Assembly (NCBI GenBank): GCA_947624375.1
Contig: CANQKD010000001.1
Location: 1 to 64,000, forward strand
Origin: an uncultured Clostridia bacterium
Lineage (GTDB): Bacteria > Bacillota > Clostridia > Oscillospirales > Ruminococcaceae
DNA length: 64,000 bases
Direction of reading: 5' to 3'
Part shown: piece by piece, positions 19,201 to 29,098 of the stretch
Numbering within the stretch: position 1 is the stretch's first letter
How the letters are laid out: the number at the start of each line of letters is the position of its first letter
Position numbers and translations under genes: made by a program
Notes under the pieces: model-generated
Seen by the model: only the letters and a program-made list of their open reading frames with translations
Database searches by the model: none
What the model was told of the DNA's origin: nothing

Positions 19201-19721
19201 ACGAAAACGGCTATGAAGACGGCGCAAAAGTAAATGTAATGGTGATAGCCAACAGCATAAAGCAGCACCGCACAAAAAAAGACGAAATAATGGCGTTTAC
19301 CACCTGTGAAGATATGAGCGGTGAAATAGAGATAATAGTATTCCCGACCGTTTTCGCGCAGGCAAGGCAATCTCTTGAAAGCAGAGAACCTGTGTTTGTA
19401 AGCGGCAGGGTATCTACAAAAGAGGACGAGCCTGCAAAGATTGTTGCAAATGCGGTAATGCCTGCACAGCAGTATGCCGATTCACTGCAAAAGTTTCCGC
19501 TTTATATAAATATGCCTACAAGCGATGAAGACAAAATCAATAAACTTAAAGTGCTTTGCAATACAGCCATGGGCAGTACGCCGCTTTTTATAAAGATAAG
19601 CGATGCAGGCAAAACCGTAAGGCTGAAAAGCTGCCCGACTATAAGTGCTGATATAGAAACGCTTGCGCAGCTGCAAGACATATTCGGCGAAAACAACGTT
19701 GCATTTTCTATAAAGTCATAA
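16245..19721 (+). CDS. dnaE: DNA polymerase III alpha subunit
   Basis: A 1158-residue DnaE1-type replicative/error-prone polymerase of family C. The N-terminal PHP domain (VHLHVHTEYSLLDG) keeps its metal-binding histidines. The catalytic aspartates are in MPDFDIDF (about residue 395), and GVGRGSGAGSLCAYC and SFNxPDxD-like palm features follow. FNKSHAAAYSTIAFQTAYLK is the typical thumb/fingers element. A helix-hairpin-helix and a C-terminal OB fold (VNVMVIANSIKQHRTKK) are present. AGGAGG precedes the ATG. In many Clostridia pfkA/pyk follow; here a giant helicase-nuclease follows after 21 bases. Confidence 0.96.
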   Translation: MKDFVHLHVHTEYSLLDGACKISQLPKFAATIGQKALAITDHGNMYGAVEFYNSCRSAGIKPIIGCEVYVAERSRFEKDKRFERSPYHLVLLCKNMQGYRNLIKLVSIGYIEGFYSRPRVDIECLRKYSEGLICLSACLAGQIPRLLSDGNFDEAKKVAIEYNEIFGQGNYYIEIQDHGIEEQKRILPLLARLSRETGIPLVATNDAHYISKNDANMQKVLVCIATKSTLSEPSSMEFPTDEFYIKSGDEMSELFSAYPQAVENTVKIAEMCSIEFEFGKIKLPRFTMKGVDDNKKFFRQLCEKGFKEKYGEENIAARQRMEYEISVIEKMGYIDYFLIVWDFTNYARRNDIPVGVGRGSGAGSLCAYCIGITGIDPLRYDLLFERFLNPERVSMPDFDIDFCIDGRQRVIDYVKQKYGSEYVTQIATFNTMAARGSVRDAARAMDLPYQLADDVAKRIPRGADVTLKKALNTSPELKSMYNEDKRVKDLIDTAMKIEGMPRSVGTHAAGVVITKEPVDTYSPLFSRNGQVSTQYTAGILESMGLLKFDFLGLRNLTVIRNCEREIQKREPHFDINKIPLDDKEVFNMLARGETEGVFQFESAGMTSTLVRMDPKRIDDLIAAISLYRPGPVDSIPVYIENSRDPSKIKYKHPLLKPILEGTYGCIIYQEQVMQIFRSLAGYSYGRADIVRRAMAKKKSAVLEAERHAFIYGEKNADGSVNCVGCIANGVDEKTANELFDDMTSFASYAFNKSHAAAYSTIAFQTAYLKCHYYADYMAALMTSVVGEGGSKLSVYCSNSRKNGVEILGVDINKSEKGFSTENGKIRFGLLAIKNLGEGIIDCIIDERHKSGSFRSLTDFCSRMIHFINARSVEALIRSGAFSETGGCNRKQQIHNFEFIIKELNAKSKKEADGQLDLFDMTEDAPFDTEKDDFPDEPDYSPEEILEMEKNSLSVYLSGHPLEKYISVSMAARLDQLAEIADTSEENENGYEDGAKVNVMVIANSIKQHRTKKDEIMAFTTCEDMSGEIEIIVFPTVFAQARQSLESREPVFVSGRVSTKEDEPAKIVANAVMPAQQYADSLQKFPLYINMPTSDEDKINKLKVLCNTAMGSTPLFIKISDAGKTVRLKSCPTISADIETLAQLQDIFGENNVAFSIKS

Positions 19722-19742
19722 TAACACAGTGAGGTGTTCTGA

Positions 19743-22700
19743 ATGGATATTTCAATAAGATCAGAGGTATGCAGATTTGTAAACTTTGCAATGCAGCAAA
19801 ATTATGTTCCCTGCATATACAGCATAGTGGTCTCAAACAACGGTGATGAACCCGTCAGTGGGCTTATTCTTACCGTGTCTGCCGAGCCCGATTATGCAGA
19901 TATGCTCTCTGTTCCGCTCCCTGCAATAGCCGCGCACAGCTCTTATGAAGTGCGCCCCGTACCTTTCAAGGCAAAGGCTGAGTTTCTGTATTCTCTTACA
20001 GAAAAGCTTACTGCAAGGCTCAATATTTCTGTACTGAATGGCGATATCACAGAAGCTGAAGATTCCGTTGACGTTGAACTTCTTGCCTTTGACGAGTGGA
20101 ACGGCACAAACTACATTCCCGAGATAATCAGCGCTTTTGTAACACCTAACTATCCTGCTATAAGCGGCATAATTTCCGCGGCAGGGGAGTACCTTAAAAA
20201 ATGGACAGGCGACCCGTCATTCACAGGATATCTTACGCAAAACCCGAACCATGTGCGCAATCAGGCGGCTGCAATATATTCCGCTTTGCAGGATATGCAG
20301 ATAACCTACTGCGTACCGCCTGCAAGCTTTGAAGCTACAGGTCAGAGGGTGCGGCTGTGCTCTGATATAGTGCAGAACAAACTTGCTACCTGCCTTGATC
20401 TGGCGCTGCTTTTTGCAAGCTGCCTTGAAGCTGTATCAATACACCCGATAATAGTTATTCTTCAAAACCATGCATTTGTGGGTCTGTGGCTGAATGAGCA
20501 GACTTTTTCTGAATGTGCCGTTGACGACGTTTCAGCAATAACAAAACGCTGCGCCGAGGGCATAAACGATATTGCTCTTATAGAATGTACAGATGTAGTT
20601 GCAGGCAGAAACGTTACCTTTGAGCAGGCAGAAAAAGATGCTCTGTCAGCGCTTTCGGATGCAGCAAAATTTGAACTTGCCATTGATGTTAAGCGCAGCC
20701 GTGGCGGCGGTATACGCCCTATACCACAGCGTGTACTCAATAACGGCATATATCAGCTTGCCGAAAACACTGTTGCAGCAGACAAACCTATGCAGGATAC
20801 TACCGCTCCTCAGCAGCTTGTAAACGACGGCAGGATAGCTCCTTCAGAAAATGCCGCACCGCTTACAAAGCAGCAGATGTGGGAAAGAAAACTGCTTGAT
20901 CTCAGCCTGCGAAATTCTCTGCTGAACTTCCGTGCAAAGAAAAATTCGGTGCAGCTTATGATCGCCGATCTTGCCGCTTTGGAAGATAATCTCGCATCGG
21001 GCAAGGCGTTTACAATAATGCCTCAGCCGAGCGACTGGGCAAGTACAGTAAAAGACAGCGCTATTTTCGATACAGAAAACGATAAAGACCTTATCACGAC
21101 CATTTCCGAGTCTGAATTTAAAAATCAGCGTATACGCTCTTTTGTAAGCGAGAGCGAGCTTGAAAAAAACTGCAAGGCTCTTTACAGCGCTTCAAAGAAC
21201 AGCCTTCTTGAAAACGGCAGCAACACTCTTTATCTGGCACTTGGTTTTCTGCGCTGGTATGAAACGGACAAGAGCGAAAAAGAGCGTTTTGCGCCCCTTG
21301 TTCTTGTTCCTATAGACATTATAAGAAACGTTCAGAGCAAGACTTACAAAATAAAGATACGCGACGAAGAAACGCAGATGAATGTTACCCTGCTGGAGCT
21401 TTTGCGGCAGGATTTCGGTATAGATATACCCGGGCTTGACCCACTGCCGACAGATGAAAGCGGTGTTGATCTGCAAATGGTGTTCAACACCGTTCGCCAC
21501 GCCGTTATAGACAAAAATCGATGGGACGTTGTGAACTATGCGTTTATCGGGCTTTTCTCATTCAGCCAGTTTATAATGTGGAACGACCTTCGCAACAGAA
21601 GTGATGACATTGCCTCAAACAAGGTGGTAGCAAGCCTTATTTCGGGCAAGCTCGAATGGCAGCCCGAGCAGTGCGATATTACTGCCGAAACGCTTGACGA
21701 ACGCATAAAGCCTTCAGACCTTGCAGTGCCAAGCAGTGCTGATTCTTCGCAGCTTCTGGCAATATGCCTCGCGGCGCAGGGTCAAAGCTTTGTTTTGCAC
21801 GGACCGCCGGGAACAGGCAAATCGCAGACTATAACAAACATGATAGCAAATGCTTTGTACCACGATAAGACCGTTCTTTTTGTTGCAAAGAAAATGGCGG
21901 CGCTGTCTGTCGTTCAAAGCAGGCTTGAAAAGATAGGTCTGGGCGCGTTCTGTCTTGAGCTCCATTCAAACAAGTCGCAGAAAAGAGCCGTGCTTTCTCA
22001 GCTTGACAGAACAATGGAAGTCGGCAGGATAAAGCAGCCCGAACAGTATCAGCAGACTGCGGACAGGCTTTATGAGATACGCACTCAGCTCAACGGCGTT
22101 ATGACCGAGCTTCATAAAAAACGTAAGAACGGTCTTTCGGTGTATGATGCAGTTACTATGTATGAAACATACTCCGAGCACAGCGGCAAGCTTGAAATAA
22201 CAAGGCAGCAGTATGATGCCATGAACGAGCAGACGGTGCAGGCATGGAAAGACACCGCGGCATCTTTGAAAAGTGCGGCGGAAGAGTTCGGCACTGTTTG
22301 CAACCACCCGTTATCAGGCTACGGCAGGCGCGATTATTCTGTAACTTTGCGAGATAAGTTTTCGTCTGATCTTGTAAGCGGTGAAAAGGTCGTAAACAGC
22401 TTTAAAGAAAGCCTGAACGCAGTATGCCAAGCCCTGAATGTAAGCGGCTGCAACAGCAGACAGACCTGCAAAGACATATCAGACCTTTGTGAAATATCTG
22501 TCCGCTGCCCGATATATATAAATGATATTTTAAACGGCAGTGCAGAGGGGCAGAGGACTGACTACATTTTGTCGCTTATAGACAGCGGCAAGCAGTTTGA
22601 GACCGCCACGCAGGAGCTTTCGCAGATATTTGAAAACAGCGTGTTTGGCATAAACGCCGAAAATATAAAACTTGAATGGAAAAAAGCATCTTCGAGCTGG

Positions 22701-25490
22701 TTTATTGCAAAAGCGATAGGGCAGAGCAAAACGGTAAAGCAGCTTAAACTTCACGCAAAAAATGCCGAAAGCATCAGCAAAGAAAACTGCCCCGAGATTA
22801 TTGATAAACTTTGCCGCCGCGAGGAGCTTTACAAAACGATAACCTCGGCAGATGCAACTATCACAGGCATTATAAAAGAGGTTTGGCTCAGCGAGAACAC
22901 CAACTGGCAGCAGGCTGAAAGTGTTATAAAAGATAACCTTACCGCTCACAGTATTATGAAAGATAACGGCATAACGGTTGAAAGCTATCTTTCGCTCAAA
23001 GACAGCGAACTTGCACAAGATTATGTTGATAAGTTTGGCACGCTTACGCAAACATATGATGCTTTCTGTACCGAATACAACGCCGCGGCTGATAACGAAA
23101 ACTGGCTCTCCGAGTGTGAAAGTCGCTATACGAGCTGGCAGCTTTATGTTGACAAAATAAAAGAGCGTTCGCAGCTTTTAAGAGCTATGGACGACGTGAC
23201 CGGCGCTGGTCTGCCGCAGCTGTGCACAGCGCTTGAAAACGGCACTGTTACAGCCGATGATATGTGTGAGAGCCTGCTGTGCGCTCTGGGCTATTCTACC
23301 GCAGTGTATGAGATAGAAAGCAGCAGCGTTTTGTCATCGTTCAGCGGAAGAAGCTTTGAAGACCTTATCGCTAAATTCTCCGATGTTACAGATGAATTCC
23401 GTATGCTTACGATAAATGAACTTGTCGCTAAGCTGTCGGCAAAAGTGCCGTTCTCTGGCGGTCAGATGGCAGGTTCTTCTGAAATAGGCATACTGCTTAA
23501 AGCCATAAAATCGGGCGGAAGACTTATGCCCATACGTAAGCTGTTTGACAGCATACCCTCGCTTCTGCACAGGATATGCCCGTGTATGCTGATGAGCCCT
23601 ATCTCGGTAGCACAGTACATAGACCCGTCATATCCCAAGTTTGACCTTGTTATATTCGATGAGGCTTCGCAATTGCCCACAAGCGAGGCTGTCGGAGCTA
23701 TAGCCAGGGGCAGCAGCGTTATTGTTGTAGGCGACCCCAAGCAGCTGCCGCCCACCAGCTTCTTCTCGGTAAGCCATGTGGACGAGGAAAACTATGAAAA
23801 AGAGGATCTTGAAAGCGTTCTGGACGACTGCCTTGCTATCTCGATGCCGCAGGAACACCTGCTCTGGCATTACAGATCGCGCCACGAGAGCCTTATCGCA
23901 TACAGCAATGCACGTTATTACGACAACAAGCTGTATACTTTCCCGTCTCCCAATGACCTTGAAAGCAAGGTAACTTTGGTGAAAGTTGACGGCTATTACG
24001 ACAAGGGCGGTACAAAGCAGAACCGCGCCGAGGCACAGGCTATAGTCAGAGAGATAGAACGCCGACTTGACGATGAGCAGCTGCGACAAGAGAGCATAGG
24101 TATTGTTACTTTCAGCATTGTGCAGCAGGCGCTTATTGATGATATGCTCAGCGACAAATTCCGTGAAAGACCCGAGCTTGAACAGCTTGCCGACCAGCTG
24201 TATGAACCGCTGTTTATAAAGAACCTTGAAAATGTTCAGGGTGATGAAAGAGATGTTATTCTGTTCTCGGTAGGCTATGGGCCTGACAAAAACGGCAAAG
24301 TTTCTATGAATTTCGGTCCTATCAACAAAGACGGCGGCTGGCGCAGACTTAACGTTGCAATATCTCGCGCAAGAAAGTGCATGACAGTATTTTCAACCAT
24401 TACTTATGATATGATAGATATGTCGCGTACTTCGTCAGAGGGCGTTGAGGGGCTTAAAGGTTTCCTTGAATTTGCACAAAAGGGCAGAGCCGCTCTCACG
24501 GTCCACAGCGCGGCAGAGGAAAGGTCTCAGCGCTGCATAGAAAAGCTTGTCGCAGCCGAGATAGAAAAGGCAGGCTATGCGGTAAGATGCAACATAGGCT
24601 GCTCGGAATGTAAAGTAGACATAGGCGTTATAGACCCGAGAAACAGCAGCGAATATATCCTTGGCATAATGTGCGACGGCGACAGCTATAAACTTGCAAA
24701 GACCGCAAATGACCGCGATCTTTCGCTGCCGTCAGTCCTGCGCGGTCTGGGCTGGAATCTGATACATATATGGTCGCTTGACTGGTTTGACGACAAGCAA
24801 AAGGTAATGAAAACTATTCTTGCCGCTATAAATGATGCTTTAAGCGGCAATATAGAGCAGGAGGAGCAAAAGGCAAGTATTTCGGTAAGTGAAAACAGCT
24901 TTGCCAAAGATACCGAAACAGAGGAAACAAGCAACAGAGTAAAGAAATTTGTAATGTTTGCGCCTGCCGCAGTAGGCACGCCGACAGACCTGTATTCACC
25001 CGGGTATGCGCCTATGCTGAAAAAGACCATGCGTGACGTTATAAACGCCCTCGCACCGGTTAGCAGGAAAACTTTGTTCAAACAAACTCTTGCGGCTTTC
25101 GGCGCACCAAGAAGCACTGCAAAAGCAGATGCCTACCTTACTGATATTCTCGGCAGCCTTGACTGCACCATTACAAAGTCAAACAATACTGCGTTTGTGT
25201 GGAGCGATGAAGTTACGCCGGAAAACATGAATTATTTCAGAATGGCAGACGGTGAAAGACGCCCGATCGATGACATCTGCGCAGAGGAGATAGCAAACGC
25301 CGCTATGTATGTTCTTGAAAAACAGCTCACCCTAACCCGTGCAGACCTTACAAGAGAAGTTGCAAAGTGCTTCGGCTATACTAGAACAACGCCGACAATG
25401 GAGACCTCTATTACCGAGGGCATCGTTCTTTGCAAGAGCAGGGGAAAGATAAGCATTTCGCCCGAAAGCGGAAAAATTTCACTAATTTAA
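19743..25490 (+). CDS. Multidomain DUF4011 / SF1 helicase / Vsr-like nuclease-fold protein
   Basis: A 1915-residue protein. Domains in order: (1) residues about 100-330, a transglutaminase/papain-like domain with C217 in TCLDLALLFA and H243 in NHAFVGLW; (2) DUF4011 from about 380 (MWERKLLDLSLRNSLLNFRA); (3) a split SF1 helicase with Walker A GPPGTGKSQT at 687-696, a long helical insertion (about 750-1250), Walker B VIFDEAS near 1306, GDPKQLPPTSFF, and motif VI RRLNVAISRARK near 1533; (4) a Vsr/MTES_1575-type nuclease fold at about 1600-1700 (CKVDIGVID, then GIMCDG, then DRDLSLPSVLRGLGW); (5) a DUF3320-like C-terminus. The family resembles DUF4011-helicase-Vsr proteins reported as antiphage (Hhe-type). 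M1643 stands where many relatives have an acidic residue. It follows dnaE by 21 bases, so it may share its transcript. A defence or nucleic-acid surveillance role is inference. Confidence 0.85.
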   Translation: MDISIRSEVCRFVNFAMQQNYVPCIYSIVVSNNGDEPVSGLILTVSAEPDYADMLSVPLPAIAAHSSYEVRPVPFKAKAEFLYSLTEKLTARLNISVLNGDITEAEDSVDVELLAFDEWNGTNYIPEIISAFVTPNYPAISGIISAAGEYLKKWTGDPSFTGYLTQNPNHVRNQAAAIYSALQDMQITYCVPPASFEATGQRVRLCSDIVQNKLATCLDLALLFASCLEAVSIHPIIVILQNHAFVGLWLNEQTFSECAVDDVSAITKRCAEGINDIALIECTDVVAGRNVTFEQAEKDALSALSDAAKFELAIDVKRSRGGGIRPIPQRVLNNGIYQLAENTVAADKPMQDTTAPQQLVNDGRIAPSENAAPLTKQQMWERKLLDLSLRNSLLNFRAKKNSVQLMIADLAALEDNLASGKAFTIMPQPSDWASTVKDSAIFDTENDKDLITTISESEFKNQRIRSFVSESELEKNCKALYSASKNSLLENGSNTLYLALGFLRWYETDKSEKERFAPLVLVPIDIIRNVQSKTYKIKIRDEETQMNVTLLELLRQDFGIDIPGLDPLPTDESGVDLQMVFNTVRHAVIDKNRWDVVNYAFIGLFSFSQFIMWNDLRNRSDDIASNKVVASLISGKLEWQPEQCDITAETLDERIKPSDLAVPSSADSSQLLAICLAAQGQSFVLHGPPGTGKSQTITNMIANALYHDKTVLFVAKKMAALSVVQSRLEKIGLGAFCLELHSNKSQKRAVLSQLDRTMEVGRIKQPEQYQQTADRLYEIRTQLNGVMTELHKKRKNGLSVYDAVTMYETYSEHSGKLEITRQQYDAMNEQTVQAWKDTAASLKSAAEEFGTVCNHPLSGYGRRDYSVTLRDKFSSDLVSGEKVVNSFKESLNAVCQALNVSGCNSRQTCKDISDLCEISVRCPIYINDILNGSAEGQRTDYILSLIDSGKQFETATQELSQIFENSVFGINAENIKLEWKKASSSWFIAKAIGQSKTVKQLKLHAKNAESISKENCPEIIDKLCRREELYKTITSADATITGIIKEVWLSENTNWQQAESVIKDNLTAHSIMKDNGITVESYLSLKDSELAQDYVDKFGTLTQTYDAFCTEYNAAADNENWLSECESRYTSWQLYVDKIKERSQLLRAMDDVTGAGLPQLCTALENGTVTADDMCESLLCALGYSTAVYEIESSSVLSSFSGRSFEDLIAKFSDVTDEFRMLTINELVAKLSAKVPFSGGQMAGSSEIGILLKAIKSGGRLMPIRKLFDSIPSLLHRICPCMLMSPISVAQYIDPSYPKFDLVIFDEASQLPTSEAVGAIARGSSVIVVGDPKQLPPTSFFSVSHVDEENYEKEDLESVLDDCLAISMPQEHLLWHYRSRHESLIAYSNARYYDNKLYTFPSPNDLESKVTLVKVDGYYDKGGTKQNRAEAQAIVREIERRLDDEQLRQESIGIVTFSIVQQALIDDMLSDKFRERPELEQLADQLYEPLFIKNLENVQGDERDVILFSVGYGPDKNGKVSMNFGPINKDGGWRRLNVAISRARKCMTVFSTITYDMIDMSRTSSEGVEGLKGFLEFAQKGRAALTVHSAAEERSQRCIEKLVAAEIEKAGYAVRCNIGCSECKVDIGVIDPRNSSEYILGIMCDGDSYKLAKTANDRDLSLPSVLRGLGWNLIHIWSLDWFDDKQKVMKTILAAINDALSGNIEQEEQKASISVSENSFAKDTETEETSNRVKKFVMFAPAAVGTPTDLYSPGYAPMLKKTMRDVINALAPVSRKTLFKQTLAAFGAPRSTAKADAYLTDILGSLDCTITKSNNTAFVWSDEVTPENMNYFRMADGERRPIDDICAEEIANAAMYVLEKQLTLTRADLTREVAKCFGYTRTTPTMETSITEGIVLCKSRGKISISPESGKISLI

Positions 25491-25500
25491 TAAATAACTA

Positions 25501-25529
25501 TTGATTTATTTGAAAAAGTGTAGTATAAT
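25501..25529 (+). promoter_or_regulatory. Sigma-A promoter for degV
   Basis: TTGATT (25501-25506), a 17-base spacer and TATAAT (25524-25529) lie about 47 bases before the degV start. Confidence 0.75.
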
Positions 25530-25576
25530 ATTTTTAACGAAATGTCTCCCCAAGTCTTACGCTGTGAGGTATTTAT

Positions 25577-26425
25577 ATGGAAAGAGTAAAGGTTTTTTGC
25601 GATTCTACCTGCGATCTTAGCCAAAGCTTGTACGAAAAGTATGATATAGGCGTAATGCCGCTGCATGTGCTTATTGATGACAATGAGTATCTTGATACCG
25701 TTGATATAAACGGCAAAGAGCTGCTTGATATGTCTGAAAATAAGGCGGCGCTGCCTAAGTCATCAGCAGTTACGGTATCTGAGTATATCGAAAAGTTCAA
25801 ACCGTATATCGAGCGCGGATATAAAATAGTCCATATCAATATAAGCAGCAAGTTCAGCTCTTGCTACCAGAACTGCTGCCTTGCCGCTGAGGAGCTCGGT
25901 GACGTTTACCCGGTCGACAGCTACAATTTATCTACAGGTTCGGGGCATCTGGCAGTTGCAGCCGCAGAAATGGCTCTTGACGGCGAGATGACCGCCAAAG
26001 AGATAGGCGATAAGCTTGACGAGATGAAAAAACGCCTTGACGTAAGCTTTGTTATAAATAAGCTCGATAATCTTCGTAAAGGCGGCAGATGTTCGGCACT
26101 GGCAGCGCTGGGCGCAAACCTTTTGAATCTGAAACCTTGTATCGAGGTGCACGACGGCGCAATGGGCGTTGGCAAAAAGTTCAGAGGAAATCTTGATAAG
26201 GTCCTTCCGCAGTATATAGCATCTAAGCTGAAAGACAGAACGGACATTCAGCTTGACAGGATATTCGTTACACATTCGCCTATGGATAAAAAGCTTGTTG
26301 ATATGGCGGTCGCGGAAGTCAAAAAATATCAGCCGTTCAAAGAGATACTTGTAACTCCGGCAGGCGCTACGGTGTGTACCCACTGCGGCAAAGGCACTCT
26401 GGGCGTGCTGTTCTTCACAAAATAA
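25577..26425 (+). CDS. DegV family fatty-acid-binding protein
   Basis: A 282-residue DegV/FakB-like protein. The N-terminal domain opens VFCDSTCDLSQSLYE. The lipid-head-binding features INISSKFSSCYQN and DSYNLSTGSGHL are present, and the C-terminal domain holds LRKGGRCSALAALGANLLNLKP, all typical. FakB proteins present fatty acids to FakA kinase for incorporation into phospholipid. No fakA is in the window. Monocistronic: its own promoter and a strong terminator flank it. GTGAGGT precedes the ATG. Confidence 0.9.
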   Translation: MERVKVFCDSTCDLSQSLYEKYDIGVMPLHVLIDDNEYLDTVDINGKELLDMSENKAALPKSSAVTVSEYIEKFKPYIERGYKIVHINISSKFSSCYQNCCLAAEELGDVYPVDSYNLSTGSGHLAVAAAEMALDGEMTAKEIGDKLDEMKKRLDVSFVINKLDNLRKGGRCSALAALGANLLNLKPCIEVHDGAMGVGKKFRGNLDKVLPQYIASKLKDRTDIQLDRIFVTHSPMDKKLVDMAVAEVKKYQPFKEILVTPAGATVCTHCGKGTLGVLFFTK

Positions 26426-26442
26426 CCGAATATAAAGTCAAT

Positions 26443-26480
26443 GGGGGCTTTCTGTTTTACGGGAAAGCCCTCTTTGTTTT
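26443..26480 (+). terminator. Rho-independent terminator after degV
   Basis: A 10-bp stem (GGGGGCTTTC with GAAAGCCCTC, one G-U pair) and a 10-base loop, followed by TTTGTTTTT. Confidence 0.92.
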
Positions 26481-26521
26481 TAGTCAAAATCAAAATATAG
26501 ATAAAATTTATCCTGTAATGA

Positions 26522-26550
26522 TTGACAAGGCACAAAATTTGGTGTATAAT
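26522..26550 (+). promoter_or_regulatory. Consensus sigma-A promoter of the atp operon
   Basis: TTGACA (26522-26527), a 17-base spacer and TATAAT (26545-26550): a perfect match in both hexamers and spacing, as expected for a highly expressed operon. Confidence 0.9.
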
Positions 26551-26605
26551 AAATTTGTATGTTATTTAATGGATATAACAAGCTGCGAAAGGAGTGGGCA
26601 CTGCG

Positions 26606-27008
26606 ATGCTGAAAAACATAAGACATCTTTTTAAGTCCTCTCCTATGAGCAGAGAGCTTTCAGCAATAGTTTGCATGGGCGGTGTGCTTACTGCCGCGGC
26701 ATTTTTGATAAGCATGATTATATGCCCCGATTTTTCGATGCTTTTTGGGCTGCTTATCGGCTGGGGCTGTATGGCGGTGTGTTATGTCTATCTTGCCGAT
26801 ACCGTGAACGCCATTTCGCAGATGAAAGACGTGCGTAAGGCAAAAAGAAAAATGCGTATCTGCTATATGGCAAGATTTGCCTTGCTGTTCGCGCTGTGCT
26901 TTATAGGCTTTGAAACCAGCCTTTATGACCCTCTCGGCGTGCTGATACCGCAATTCTTTCCGAAATTTATTCTGTACTATGTACATTTTGTAAAGAAGGG
27001 AAAAGCTG

Positions 27009-27022
<14 letters not shown>
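26606..27022 (+). CDS. atpI: ATP synthase subunit I (AtpI-like)
   Basis: A 138-residue polytopic membrane protein with four hydrophobic segments (about residues 18-38, 45-63, 82-102 and 110-128) and a basic loop KAKRKMRICYM. Position just upstream of atpB and overlap of its end with atpB (14 bases) identify it as the AtpI/subunit I type, which in other bacteria assists c-ring assembly or Mg2+ uptake. Sequence similarity to AtpI is weak by eye, so the call rests mainly on context. The ATG at 26606 has AAAGGAG 11 bases upstream; a GTG at 26594 overlaps the Shine-Dalgarno. Confidence 0.75.
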
Positions 27023-28005
<983 letters not shown>

Positions 28006-28029
28006 TTTAGAAGCGAGGAGTATACGAAA

Positions 28030-28545
28030 ATGCTTTACGCAAAAGTGACTGAGTTCATTTCTATCAATCCTACTTCGATAATTGCAACTCTGTTGAATCT
28101 TTTGATCTTGTTTCTGATACTCAAATTTATACTTTTCAAGCGCGTCAATTCTGTTATTGAAAACAGGCAGAAAGAAATTGCCGATTCTTTTGAAGAGGCA
28201 GATGAAACCAAACTTCATGCTAAAGAGCTTGAAGAAGAGTATGCCGCTAAACTTGATAAGGCTCATGAAGAATCCGAGGCAATAATGCGCGATACCACCA
28301 AAAAAGCTCAGGAGCGCGGAGATAAGATAATTGACGACGCAAACCGCGAGGCAAGGGAGATCATAGACAAGGCTCATACAGAGGTAGAGCGCGAAAAACG
28401 CCGTGCTGTGAACTCTGTAAAGAATGATATAACCGATATTGCGTTCGACGTTGCTCAGACGCTTGTAGGAAAAGAGATCAGCAGGCAGGACAACGAAAGA
28501 CTGATCGATGAATTTATAGACAACATAGGTGAAAGCGATGATTGA
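28030..28545 (+). CDS. atpF: F0F1 ATP synthase subunit b
   Basis: A 171-residue peripheral-stalk subunit: one N-terminal transmembrane helix (ATLLNLLILFLILKFILF, about residues 19-36) followed by a long, highly charged right-handed coiled coil (residues 40-150) that dimerises and reaches to delta. CGAGGAG sits ten bases before the ATG. Its last eight bases overlap atpH, indicating coupling. Confidence 0.95.
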   Translation: MLYAKVTEFISINPTSIIATLLNLLILFLILKFILFKRVNSVIENRQKEIADSFEEADETKLHAKELEEEYAAKLDKAHEESEAIMRDTTKKAQERGDKIIDDANREAREIIDKAHTEVEREKRRAVNSVKNDITDIAFDVAQTLVGKEISRQDNERLIDEFIDNIGESDD

Positions 28546-29077
28546 GCAGTATGTCAATAATTATGCTCTGGCGTTGTTTTCTCTGTGCAAAGAAAGCGGA
28601 CAGAGCGTTAAAGACGTTTATGACGAGCTGTGCGGCATTGACCAAATCTTTTCCGAAAACGGCGAATTTACAATGCTGCTGTCTTCTCCTGTTATTACAG
28701 AGGAAGAAAAACTTGATATGCTCAAAAATGCCTTTGAAAGTAACATTTCTGATACCGTCTATGATTTTATATGCGTTTTGACCGAAAACAGGCATATCAC
28801 CGATTTTTCTCAGATCTGCAAAAGTTTCAAATCGCTGTATTATCAGGACGAAAATATCGTTGAAGTTACCGTTAAAACTACCGTATCTCTCGGCGAAGAT
28901 CAAAGGCAGAAGCTTAAAAGCAAGCTGGAGAGCTTTACGGGAATGAATATCATTCTTATTGAAGAGATAGACGAGGCTCTTATAGGCGGTATCGTGGTTA
29001 ATTATAACGATACGCAGATAGATGCCAGCATAAAAGGCAGGCTTGCTAAGCTTAAAACGGCTTTGGCAGCGTTATAG
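28538..29077 (+). CDS. atpH: F0F1 ATP synthase subunit delta
   Basis: A 179-residue delta (OSCP) subunit that links the peripheral stalk to the top of the alpha/beta head. The N-terminal helical bundle begins IEQYVNNYALALFSLCKESG. The C-terminal motif ALIGGIVVNYNDTQIDASIKGRL is the family signature. The start at 28538 has AGGTG upstream; GTG 28529 is a less likely alternative. Confidence 0.94.
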   Translation: MIEQYVNNYALALFSLCKESGQSVKDVYDELCGIDQIFSENGEFTMLLSSPVITEEEKLDMLKNAFESNISDTVYDFICVLTENRHITDFSQICKSFKSLYYQDENIVEVTVKTTVSLGEDQRQKLKSKLESFTGMNIILIEEIDEALIGGIVVNYNDTQIDASIKGRLAKLKTALAAL

Positions 29078-29098
29078 CATAGGAAAGGTCTGATAAAC

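Noticed and set aside
25491-25520. Terminator after the giant helicase gene
   Set aside because: Only an AATAAAT/ATTTATT AT-rich stem overlapping the degV -35; too weak to call.
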